In this document: piece after piece, positions 1 through 8,947 of the stretch | How the letters are laid out: every line of letters begins with the position of its first letter | Position numbering within the stretch: position 1 is the stretch's first letter | Assembly (NCBI RefSeq): GCF_014257025.1 | Contig: NZ_JACMSF010000039.1 | Coordinates: 24,286-88,285, forward strand | Direction of reading: 5' to 3' | Length of the DNA stretch: 64,000 nucleotides | Origin: Streptomyces cupreus | GTDB taxonomy: Bacteria > Actinomycetota > Actinomycetes > Streptomycetales > Streptomycetaceae | Made by a program: the position numbers and the translations under genes | Notes under the pieces: model-generated | Databases searched by the model: none | What the model saw: the letters and a program-made list of their open reading frames with translations, nothing else | Told to the model about the DNA's origin: nothing

Positions 1-477
1 CTCGGCGTAGCCCACGAACGGCTCGACCACACCGGTGCCGGTGCCCCAGGCGATGTGGAAGCGGGGCACGGAGTTGCCGTGGCCGTGGGCCCTGAGGTCG
101 CCGCGCTCGGCCCAGCCGACGGTGGGCAGGAACTTGATGCCGTGCCCCTCCAGCCAGGACCGCTTCTCCCCTGCCGCGAACTCGACGTACGCCCGCGCCC
201 AGCGCACCGCCCAGGAGTCCTCGTCGTCCACACGGTCGAACCCGGCGCTGCCCTGCCAGTCGCTCCAGGCCAGGTCGAAGGAGTCCTTGATGCCCAGGCG
301 CCGCTGCTCCGGCGAGTCGACGAGGAACAGCCCGCCGAACGACCAGAAGGCCTGTCCGCCCAGGTTGTTCGCGTTCTCCTGGTCCACCAGGGCTACCCGG
401 CGGCCCCGGCTGGTGAGTTCATGTGCGGCGACCAGGCCCGCGAGGCCCGCTCCGACGACGATGACGTCGGCATCCAT
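1..477 (-). CDS. FAD-dependent oxidoreductase, partial (3' end outside window)
   Basis: The first 159 codons of a flavoprotein are present; the C-terminus lies beyond the left edge. It opens with MDADVIVVGAGLAGLVAAHE, a classic Rossmann dinucleotide-binding motif (GxGxxG) for FAD. A region with the GGQAFWSFGGLF sequence follows, as in FAD-binding dehydrogenases of the fumarate reductase/3-ketosteroid dehydrogenase type. The ATG is preceded by an AGGAAGGGA ribosome-binding site. It starts 16 bases after the stop of the TetR gene, so the two are probably one transcript and the TetR protein its likely regulator. The substrate cannot be deduced from this portion. Confidence 0.85.
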   Translation of the reverse strand, partial: MDADVIVVGAGLAGLVAAHELTSRGRRVALVDQENANNLGGQAFWSFGGLFLVDSPEQRRLGIKDSFDLAWSDWQGSAGFDRVDDEDSWAVRWARAYVEFAAGEKRSWLEGHGIKFLPTVGWAERGDLRAHGHGNSVPRFHIAWGTGTGVVEPFVGYAE

Positions 478-493
478 GCGACCGTTCCCTTCC

Positions 494-1120
494 TCATTCG
501 GGGGTGCCGCTGCCGTCGGTCAGCAGGGCGGTGAGCAGTTGCTTGAGCCAGGCGCGGGCGCTGTCGACGTCCTTGTCCAGCAGCAGTTGGGTGGTGACCC
601 CGTCGTAGGCGGCGACGACCGCGCGGGCGGCGCCGTCGATGCCGTCGAACACGGCGGGCAGTGCGGTGTGCCCGGTGGCGCGGGCGAGCCGGTCGGCGAT
701 GGCCGTGCGCAGCCGCTCGCGGTGTTCGAGCAGGCTCTGCGCGACGGCCGGGTCCCGGGCGGCGTGCACCAGGAAGTCGGTCTTCACCAGCAGCCAGTCC
801 ACGTCGAGCAGCAGCACCTCGGTGACCCGGTCCACGGAGGTCGGTACGTCGAGATCGGGGCCGTCCTGCGCCAGCGCGCCCGAGACCTGTTCGGCGATCA
901 GGTCGGCGCGCTGCCGGTAGAGGGCGAAGAACAGCTCGTCGAGGCTGGCGAAGTTCGAGTAGAAGGCGCCCCGGCTGTAGCCGGCGGCCTCGCAGACCTC
1001 CTCGATCGACACCCGCCCGAATCCCTTGGCGGCGAACACCTCGAACGCGGCGTCGAGCAGATTGGCCCGCGTCCGCACACGACGCCTGGTCACGCGCCGT
1101 GCCGTCTGCTCCGCCACCAT
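494..1120 (-). CDS. TetR/AcrR family transcriptional regulator
   Basis: 208 residues. The N-terminus carries a TetR helix-turn-helix: RANLLDAAFEVFAAKGF then VSIEEVCEAAGYSRGAFYSNF at about residues 18-60. The helical C-terminal half, where the ligand pocket normally lies, has no recognisable signature. It is transcribed away from the AlkB-like gene and toward the flavoprotein gene 16 bases downstream, so autoregulation and control of the flavoprotein are the simplest expectation. A perfect 15-bp palindrome lies 26 bases upstream of its start codon. Ligand unknown. Confidence 0.9.
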   Translation of the reverse strand: MVAEQTARRVTRRRVRTRANLLDAAFEVFAAKGFGRVSIEEVCEAAGYSRGAFYSNFASLDELFFALYRQRADLIAEQVSGALAQDGPDLDVPTSVDRVTEVLLLDVDWLLVKTDFLVHAARDPAVAQSLLEHRERLRTAIADRLARATGHTALPAVFDGIDGAARAVVAAYDGVTTQLLLDKDVDSARAWLKQLLTALLTDGSGTPE

Positions 1121-1145
1121 GGCCGTCCCTTCGTTCGATACGGGA

Positions 1146-1160
1146 ATGTATCCGATACAT
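1146..1160. promoter_or_regulatory. Candidate TetR operator (perfect palindrome)
   Basis: ATGTATC-C-GATACAT is a perfect inverted repeat with 7-bp arms and a one-base centre. It lies in the divergent gap between the TetR gene (start 1120) and the AlkB-like gene (start 1236). Its size and position are typical of TetR-family operators. That this TetR protein binds it is inference. Confidence 0.55.
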
Positions 1161-1235
1161 CAGTGCATCGAAAGGCTCGGGCACAGGGGATTGCAAGATG
1201 GGAACACATTTTCGAATAGGGGGTACGCTGGATCC

Positions 1236-1862
1236 ATGACCACGCACCTCCAGGGCTCCCTCTTCGACCAGACGGACCAGCTGGGGCTCGGCTCCCTCGA
1301 CGGGATCCGCCGGACCGTCCTCGGCCGGGGCGCCTGGATCGACGTGCTACCCGGCTGGCTCAGCGGCTCGGACACCCTGTTCGAACAGCTGGTCGCGCAG
1401 GTGCCCTGGCGGGCCGAGCGCCGGAAGATGTACGACCAGGTCGTCGACGTACCTCGACTGCTCGCGTTCTACGGCGCCGACGATCCGCTGCCGCATCCCG
1501 TCCTGGACGAGGCGCGGGCCGCGCTCACCGCGCACTACGCCGGGGAGCTGGGCGAGCCGTTCACCACGGCGGGCCTGTGCTACTACCGCGACGGCCGGGA
1601 CAGCGTCGCCTGGCACGGCGACCGGATCGGGCGGGGCGCACGCGAGGACACAATGGTCGCGATCGTCTCGGTGGGCGCACCCCGGGACCTGCTGCTGCGC
1701 CCGATGGGCGGCGGCGAGACGGTGCGCCGCCCTCTGGGGCACGGCGACCTGATCGTGATGGGCGGCTCCTGCCAGCGGACGTGGGAACACGCGGTCCCGA
1801 AGACCTCGCGGGCCACGGGGCCGCGCATCAGCGTCCAGTTCCGGCCGCACGGCGTGCAGTGA
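1236..1862 (+). CDS. AlkB-like 2-oxoglutarate/Fe(II)-dependent dioxygenase
   Basis: 208 residues from ATG 1236; the longer open frame upstream would run through the TetR operator region. AlkB enzymes oxidatively demethylate alkylated bases in DNA or RNA. The iron-binding triad is visible: WHGD (His127, Asp129) and His185 in TWEHAVPK, with a 2-oxoglutarate-binding Arg in PRISVQFR near residues 197-203. The nucleotide-binding region KMYDQVVDVPRL and the FTTAGLCYYRDGRDSVAWH stretch match the short bacterial AlkB homologues. It is divergent from the TetR gene and may share its operator region. Confidence 0.9.
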   Translation: MTTHLQGSLFDQTDQLGLGSLDGIRRTVLGRGAWIDVLPGWLSGSDTLFEQLVAQVPWRAERRKMYDQVVDVPRLLAFYGADDPLPHPVLDEARAALTAHYAGELGEPFTTAGLCYYRDGRDSVAWHGDRIGRGAREDTMVAIVSVGAPRDLLLRPMGGGETVRRPLGHGDLIVMGGSCQRTWEHAVPKTSRATGPRISVQFRPHGVQ

Positions 1863-1872
1863 CCAGCCAAGA

Positions 1873-1929
1873 TCAAAGGTAGACGAAGAGCAGCAGCAGG
1901 ACGATCGGCGTCAGCAGCAGGTGGCCCAC
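1873..1929 (-). CDS. Possible very short hydrophobic peptide
   Basis: An 18-codon reading frame starts at GTG 1929 behind a GGGAAG ribosome-binding-site-like sequence. It encodes a peptide that is almost wholly one hydrophobic helix (GHLLLTPIVLLLLFVYL). It sits in the gap between the AlkB-like and MBL genes on the opposite strand. Nothing but its composition and the putative ribosome-binding site supports it, so it may be chance. Confidence 0.2.
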   Translation of the reverse strand: MGHLLLTPIVLLLLFVYL

Positions 1930-1991
1930 ACCCACTTCCCGATCTGCTTTGCTGTTCCCGTCGGGCAGGAACCTCGGGACGAGGGACGGTC

Positions 1992-2738
1992 ATGCGGGCA
2001 GATGTGCGGCAAGTCGCGGACGGCACCTATCTGGTGCACGGCAGCGACACCAACTGGGTGATCCTGACCGAAGGGGACGCGGTCACGCTGATCGACACCG
2101 GGTATCCCGGCGACCGGGAGCGGCTGCTCGCCTCCCTTGCGCAGGTGGGGAGTTCACCGGAGGCCGTAACAGCCGTACTGATCACGCACGCCCACAACGA
2201 CCACGTGGGCTCGGCCGAGTTCCTGCGCGCCACCTACGGCACGCCGGTCCTGCTCCACGAGGCCGAAGTGCCGCACGCACGGCGGGAGTTCCTGCACCAG
2301 GTGTCCGTGGGCACGGTACTGAGGAACGGCTGGCGACCGGGCGTCGTCCCGTGGGCGCTGCACGCGCTCCGCTCCGGCGGCACGGCGCGTGTCCCGGTGA
2401 CCGCGCCGGAGGCGTTCGCCACGGATGCCGCGCTGGACCTGCCGGGGCGACCGGTGCCCGTGCACACGCCCGGCCACACGAACGGACACTGCGCCTTCCA
2501 TCTGCCGGACACCGGCGTACTGATCGCGGGCGACGCGCTGGCGAGCGGCCACCCGACGTCCCGGATCAAGGGCCCGCAACTGCTGCTGGACATGTTCCAC
2601 CACGAGCGCACCCGTGCCGTCGCCTCGCTGGACATACTCGCCGCCATGGAAGCCGACCTCCTCCTGCCCGGCCACGGTCCCGTCCACCGCGGTCCGGTCC
2701 GTGAAGCGGCACTTCAGGCCAGGGAGCGGGCCGTCTAG
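1992..2738 (+). CDS. MBL-fold metallo-hydrolase
   Basis: 248 residues. The metallo-beta-lactamase metal site is clear: THAHNDH (His66, His68, Asp70, His71), then HTPGHTNGH near residue 157 and IAGDAL near 178. The second-shell region TLIDTGYPGD precedes the HxHxDH motif as in glyoxalase II-like and lactonase-like members. The exact substrate is not predictable from the motifs. It is followed 43 bases later by the DUF4032 gene on the same strand. Confidence 0.9.
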   Translation: MRADVRQVADGTYLVHGSDTNWVILTEGDAVTLIDTGYPGDRERLLASLAQVGSSPEAVTAVLITHAHNDHVGSAEFLRATYGTPVLLHEAEVPHARREFLHQVSVGTVLRNGWRPGVVPWALHALRSGGTARVPVTAPEAFATDAALDLPGRPVPVHTPGHTNGHCAFHLPDTGVLIAGDALASGHPTSRIKGPQLLLDMFHHERTRAVASLDILAAMEADLLLPGHGPVHRGPVREAALQARERAV

Positions 2739-2781
2739 GGTGAGGTGACGATCACCCCGGCGAGACGAGGACACCCCGCCC

Positions 2782-4023
2782 ATGGCTCTGCAGATCAGCG
2801 CGACCAACCCGGAGCACCCCGCGCTCCTGTTGGAGCTGCCCTGGCACCTGCCGCTGGAGGAGTGGCCGGAGGAATACCTCGTGCCGCTGCCGCGCGGCAT
2901 CTCCCGGCACGTCGTGCGCTACGCCCGCGCCGGCACCGAGGTCATCGCGGTCAAGGAGCTCGCCGAACGGCCCGCCCTGCGCGAGTACGAGCTGCTGCGC
3001 GACCTGGACCGGATCGGCATCCCGGCGGTGGATCCGCTCGCCGTCGTCACCGGACGCGTCGACGCCGACGGCGGGCACCTGGAGTCGGTGCTGGTCACCC
3101 GGCACCTCGGCGGCTCCATGCCGTACCGCTCGATGTTCGAGACGACGATGCGCCCGGCGACCATGCACCGGCTGATGGACGCGCTGGCGGTGCTGCTGGT
3201 GCGGCTGCATCTGGCCGGGTTCGCCTGGGGCGACTGCTCGCTGTCCAACACCCTCTTCCGGCGCGACGCGGGCGCCTACGCCGCCTATCTGGTCGACGCC
3301 GAGACCGGCGACCTGCACCCTCAGCTCAGCACCGGCCAGCGCGACTACGACCTCGACCTGGCCCGGGTCAACATCAGCGGCGAGCTGCTGGACCTGGAGG
3401 CGTCCGGGGCACTGCATCCCTCGGTGGACCCGATCGAGTTCGGCACCGAGATCTGCGCCCGCTACCAGGGCCTGTGGCAGGAGCTGACCCGCACCTCGGT
3501 CTACCCGGCGGGCAAGTACCACTACATAGAGCGCCGCATACGACGCCTCAACGAACTCGGCTTCGACGTCGCCGAGATGCAGATCGAGCACTCCTCCAAC
3601 GGCGACACCGTCACCTTCGTCCCCAAGGTCGTCGACGCCGGCCACCACCAGCGCCAACTGCTGCGCCTGACGGGCCTGGACGCCGAGGAGAACCAGGCCC
3701 GACGGCTGCTGAACGACCTGGAGAGCTGGATGGCCACCCAGGACGACTACGCCCCGGGCGACCCCCTCGCCGCCCGCCCCGAGGTCCTCGCCCACCGCTG
3801 GGTACGGGACGTGTTCCGCCCCACCGTGCGGGCGGTCCCGCTCGAACTGCGCGGCTCGATGGACCCGGCGGAGATCTACCACGAACTCCTCGAACACCGC
3901 TGGTACCTGTCGGAGCGGGCGCAGCACGACATCGGTCTGGACACGGCCGTTGAGGACTACATCGAGAACATCCTCCCCAAGGCCCGGGAGACGCTCCAGC
4001 CCACCTCGGAGGAGACGGGCTGA
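2782..4023 (+). CDS. DUF4032 kinase-fold protein
   Basis: 413 residues with the actinobacterial DUF4032 architecture. The N-terminal half retains protein-kinase-like elements: Lys58 in VIAVKEL, a catalytic-loop-like WGDCSLSNTLF (Asp151, Asn156) and a metal-Asp-like LVDAETGD (Asp172). The HRD motif is therefore WGD, as in lipopolysaccharide-kinase-like families. The C-terminal DUF4032 region (from about residue 210) contains KYHYIERRIRRLNELGFDV. No membrane segment is seen. Its target is unknown; the conserved Lys/Asp/Asn/Asp set suggests it may phosphorylate something. It converges with the universal stress protein gene one base away. Confidence 0.85.
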   Translation: MALQISATNPEHPALLLELPWHLPLEEWPEEYLVPLPRGISRHVVRYARAGTEVIAVKELAERPALREYELLRDLDRIGIPAVDPLAVVTGRVDADGGHLESVLVTRHLGGSMPYRSMFETTMRPATMHRLMDALAVLLVRLHLAGFAWGDCSLSNTLFRRDAGAYAAYLVDAETGDLHPQLSTGQRDYDLDLARVNISGELLDLEASGALHPSVDPIEFGTEICARYQGLWQELTRTSVYPAGKYHYIERRIRRLNELGFDVAEMQIEHSSNGDTVTFVPKVVDAGHHQRQLLRLTGLDAEENQARRLLNDLESWMATQDDYAPGDPLAARPEVLAHRWVRDVFRPTVRAVPLELRGSMDPAEIYHELLEHRWYLSERAQHDIGLDTAVEDYIENILPKARETLQPTSEETG

Positions 4024-4024
4024 C

Positions 4025-4900
4025 TCAGGACGCGGGCGGCACCACGGCCACGGGGCAGTCCGCGTGGTGCAGCACGCCGTGCGCGACCGAGCCGATCCGC
4101 GCGCCCACGGCCGTACGGTGGGCCCGGCGCCCGACGACCATCAGCTGGGCCCGCCCGGCCACCGACAGCAGCACCTGCCCCGCGCTGCCCATCTCCACGT
4201 GCTCCACGACATGGACGTCCGGGAACCGCTCCCGCCACGGCTGCACCGCCGCGGCCAGTGCCTTCTTCTCGTACGGCTCCAGGCCGCCGGCGTCGTCGAG
4301 CAGCTTCAGCGAGGCCGGGCTGTACGCGAACAGCGGCGGCAGCGTCCAGGCCCGGACGGCCCGCACGGTGGCACCGCGCGCGGCGGCCGTCTCGAACGCG
4401 AACCGCAGCGCCGCCGCGCTGTCCTCCGGCTCACCGTGCTGACCGACGACGATCTCGTGCCCGGCAACCTCGGCGGAGGGCTTGTCCCCGGCGCGCACCA
4501 GCACGACGGGCCGCTCGGCCTCGACGATCACCTGCTGTCCGACGGAGCCCAGCAGGAACCCGACGACGGCGCCATGCCCGCGCGACCCGAGCACCAGCAT
4601 CTCGGCGTCCACGGCGGCGGCGACGAGTGCGTCGACGGGCCCGCCTTCGAGCACGTCGGTCGACACGTCCAGGCCCGGATGCCGCTCACCGATGTCCTGG
4701 GCGGCCTGCGCCACCGCCTCCCGCGCCCACTGGGCCTGCGCGTCCGGATCGGCCTCTTCGAGCGCCTCCAACGGCTGGAACCGCCAGGCATGCACCACCC
4801 GCAGCGCGAGCCCCCGCCGAACCGCCTCCCGCGCCGCCCACCCCAGCGCGGCGAGGCTCTCCTCGGTTCCGTCGAATCCTGCCGTGATCGGGCGCGTCAT
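4025..4900 (-). CDS. Universal stress protein, two tandem Usp domains
   Basis: 291 residues made of two Usp domains (about 1-143 and 150-290). Each ends with the ATP-binding pattern of this family: LGSRGHGAVVGFLLGS in the first and VGRRAHRTAVGARIGS in the second, so both halves probably bind ATP. Tandem Usp proteins are common in Streptomyces and act in the cytoplasm under stationary-phase or redox stress. The stop lies one base from the stop of the DUF4032 gene (convergent). Confidence 0.93.
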   Translation of the reverse strand: MTRPITAGFDGTEESLAALGWAAREAVRRGLALRVVHAWRFQPLEALEEADPDAQAQWAREAVAQAAQDIGERHPGLDVSTDVLEGGPVDALVAAAVDAEMLVLGSRGHGAVVGFLLGSVGQQVIVEAERPVVLVRAGDKPSAEVAGHEIVVGQHGEPEDSAAALRFAFETAAARGATVRAVRAWTLPPLFAYSPASLKLLDDAGGLEPYEKKALAAAVQPWRERFPDVHVVEHVEMGSAGQVLLSVAGRAQLMVVGRRAHRTAVGARIGSVAHGVLHHADCPVAVVPPAS

Positions 4901-4961
4901 TGCGGCTGCCTCCTTGTGTCGCGGTCACGTCCGTGCCCCCAGTCTTCACTACCCTGCGCGC

Positions 4962-5315
4962 ATGACGTTGCAGTGGGAACAAGTGGTCGTGGACGCGGCG
5001 AACCCGCTGGCCCTGGGCACCTGGTGGGCGCAGGCCCTGGGCTGGACGGTCCTGAACGACGCCCCCGACGAGTACGAGATCCGCCCGGATCCGGACCGCC
5101 TCCCGGGCCTCGTCTTCGTCCCGGTCCCGGAGGGGAAGACGATCAAGAACCGGCTGCACCTCGACTTCCGCCCGGACGACCAGGAGGCCGAGGTCGCCCG
5201 CCTCCTCGCCCTGGGCGCCCGCCACGCGGACGTCGGCCAGGGCCGGCAGCCGTGGGTGGTGCTCGCGGACCCGGAGGGCAACGAGTTCTGCGTCCTGGCC
5301 CCGCGCCGCCGCTGA
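4962..5315 (+). CDS. VOC-superfamily (glyoxalase-like) protein
   Basis: 117 residues, one VOC domain: MTLQWEQVVVDAANPLALGTWW at the start, and the usual closing strand WVVLADPEGNEFCVL near the C-terminus. Single-domain VOC proteins work as dimers or as small-molecule-binding resistance or isomerase enzymes; no specific assignment is possible. ATG 4962 is chosen because the family starts directly with this first beta strand; the longer upstream frame overlaps the Usp gene. Confidence 0.85.
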   Translation: MTLQWEQVVVDAANPLALGTWWAQALGWTVLNDAPDEYEIRPDPDRLPGLVFVPVPEGKTIKNRLHLDFRPDDQEAEVARLLALGARHADVGQGRQPWVVLADPEGNEFCVLAPRRR

Positions 5316-5421
5316 CGACATACCTGAGCGAAGCGGCACGATCGAACATACGATGGCCACAGTCGGCCCGGTGGCTGTCCTCGCCGGGTCGGGGCAACGG
5401 AACCACTGGGGTGGGAGACGT

Positions 5422-7094
5422 ATGGCACAGGCCGCCGAATCCGCGCGGACCGTCATCCTTACCGTGGACGACGACCCGGGGGTCTCCCGCGCCGTCGCCC
5501 GGGATCTGCGGCGGCGCTACGGCGAGTCGTACCGGATCGTGCGCGCGGAGTCCGGGGAGTCCGCGCTGGAGGCGCTGCGGGAGCTGAAGCTGCGCGGCGA
5601 TCTCGTGGCCGTGATCCTGGCCGACTACCGGATGCCGCAGATGAACGGCATCGAGTTCCTCGAACGGGCCATGGACATCCATCCCGGCGCGCGGCGGATC
5701 CTGCTCACCGCCTACGCCGACACCAGCGCGGCCATCGACGCCATCAATGTCGTAGATCTCGATCATTACCTGCTCAAGCCCTGGGATCCGCCCGAGGAGA
5801 AGCTCTACCCCGTCCTGGACGATCTGCTGGAGGCCTGGCGGTGCAGTGACTTCCGGCCCGTTCCCGCGACCAAGGTCGTCGGGCATCGGTGGTCGGCTCG
5901 GTCCTCCGACGTACGGGAGTTCCTCGCCCGCAACCAGGTGCCCTACCGCTGGTACTCGTCCGACGAGCCCGAGGGGCAGCGGCTGCTCGCCGCCGCCGGG
6001 CAGGACGGGCAGCGGCTGCCGCTGGTGATCACCCCGGAGGGGATCCCGCTGGTCGAGCCGGACGTGCCGGAGCTCGCCTCGCATGTCGGTCTTGCAACCA
6101 CGCCCACCGCCGACTTCTACGACCTCGTCGTCATCGGCGGCGGTCCGGCCGGGCTCGGAGCCGCCGTGTACGGTGCGTCCGAGGGGCTGCGGACCGTGCT
6201 CGTGGAGCGGTCGGCGACCGGTGGACAGGCCGGGCAGAGCTCGCGGATCGAGAACTACCTCGGTTTCCCGGACGGCGTCTCCGGCGCCCAGCTCACCGAC
6301 CGCGCCCGCCGGCAGGCCGCCAAGTTCGGCGCCGAGGTCCTCACCGCGCGCGAGGTCACGGCCCTGGAGGCCAGCGGCGCCGCCCGCATCGTACGGTTCT
6401 CCGACGGCTCGGCCATCGCCGCGCACAGCGTGATCCTGGCGACCGGAGTGTCGTACCGGCAGCTGAGGGCGCCCGGCTGCGCCGAACTGACCAGCTGCGG
6501 AGTGTTCTACGGCTCCGCGCTGACCGAGGCGCCCTCCTGCCAGGGCCAGGACGTGTACATCGTCGGCGGCGCCAACTCCGCCGGGCAGGCGGCGATGTAC
6601 CTGTCCAAGGGCGCCAAGTCGGTGACGCTGCTGGTGCGCGGGGCGGATCTGTCGGCGTCGATGTCGCACTATCTGATCCAGCAGATCAACGAGGCACCCA
6701 ACATCTCCGTCCGCCCGAGGACGGTCGTCGAGGCCGCCCACGGCGACGGTCACCTGGAGCAGCTCACGCTGCGCGACACGGAGACCGGGGACACCGAACT
6801 CATCGACGCCCAGTGGCTGTTCGTGTTCATCGGCGCCGCCCCGCTGACCGACTGGCTCGACGGCACCGTGCTGCGCGACAGCAACGGCTTCATCCTCGCC
6901 GGGCCCGACCTCACCCCCGACGGACGGCCGCCGGCGGACTGGGAGCTGGACCGGCCGCCGTACCACCTGGAGACCAATGTGCCCGGGGTGTTCGTGGCCG
7001 GCGACGCGCGCGCCGAGTCCGCGAAGCGCGTCGCCTCCGCCGTAGGAGAGGGAGCCATGGCCGTGATGCTCGTCCACCGTTACCTGGAGCAGTC

Positions 7095-7098
<4 letters not shown>
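5422..7098 (+). CDS. Thioredoxin-reductase-like flavoprotein with N-terminal response-regulator receiver domain
   Basis: 558 residues. Residues 10-135 are a CheY-like receiver: acidic pocket Asp15-17, phospho-acceptor Asp68 in ILADYRMPQMNG, Thr97 and Lys119. Residues 150-225 look like a glutaredoxin/thioredoxin-type fold without a CxxC. Residues 231-558 form a thioredoxin-reductase-type flavoprotein with VVIGGGPAGLGAA for FAD and YIVGGANSAGQAA for NAD(P)H. The redox CxxC of true thioredoxin reductases is missing; the equivalent region reads AELTSCGVFYGS. The downstream kinase gene overlaps its stop by four bases, so the kinase is the obvious phosphodonor. Phosphorylation may gate the reductase directly; no DNA-binding domain is present. 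Confidence 0.9.
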
Positions 7099-8548
<1,450 letters not shown>

Positions 8549-8552
<4 letters not shown>

Positions 8553-8905
8553 CCGGCCACGACGGCATCGACCCCAGCGTCCCGCCGAGCGGCGCGGGCT
8601 GCGTCGAGTGCGACCAGGACGGGGGGTGGTGGTTCCATCTGCGGCGCTGCGCCCAGTGCGGACACATCGGGTGCTGCGACTCCTCTCCCGCGAAGCACGC
8701 CACCGCGCACTTCAAGGCCACGGGGCATCCTGTGGTGCAGAGTTACGAGCCGGGCGAGGGGTGGTTCTGGGACTACAGCTCGTCCGACCTGTACGAGTCG
8801 GGGCCCGAGTTGGCGCCGCCGGTCAGTCATCCGGCGGACCAGCCTTCGCCGGGGCCCGCGGGACGGGTGCCTGCGGACTGGGCTCAGGTGCTGCGGGGCG
8901 CCTGA
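8549..8905 (+). CDS. UBP-type zinc-finger domain protein
   Basis: 118 residues from ATG 8549, overlapping the kinase stop by four bases. The core is a UBP (BUZ) zinc finger: CVEC, CAQCGHIGCC, and histidines in KHATAHFKATGH. WFWDYSSSDLYE follows, the aromatic segment that in eukaryotic UBP fingers contacts ubiquitin's C-terminal tail. Bacteria lack ubiquitin, so its ligand here is unknown. Coupling to the kinase and flavoprotein suggests it works with them, perhaps as an adaptor or metal/redox sensor. Confidence 0.9.
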
Positions 8906-8947
8906 GAGGCGTGGGAGCTTTCCGAACACGCATGCCAGGATGAGCAA

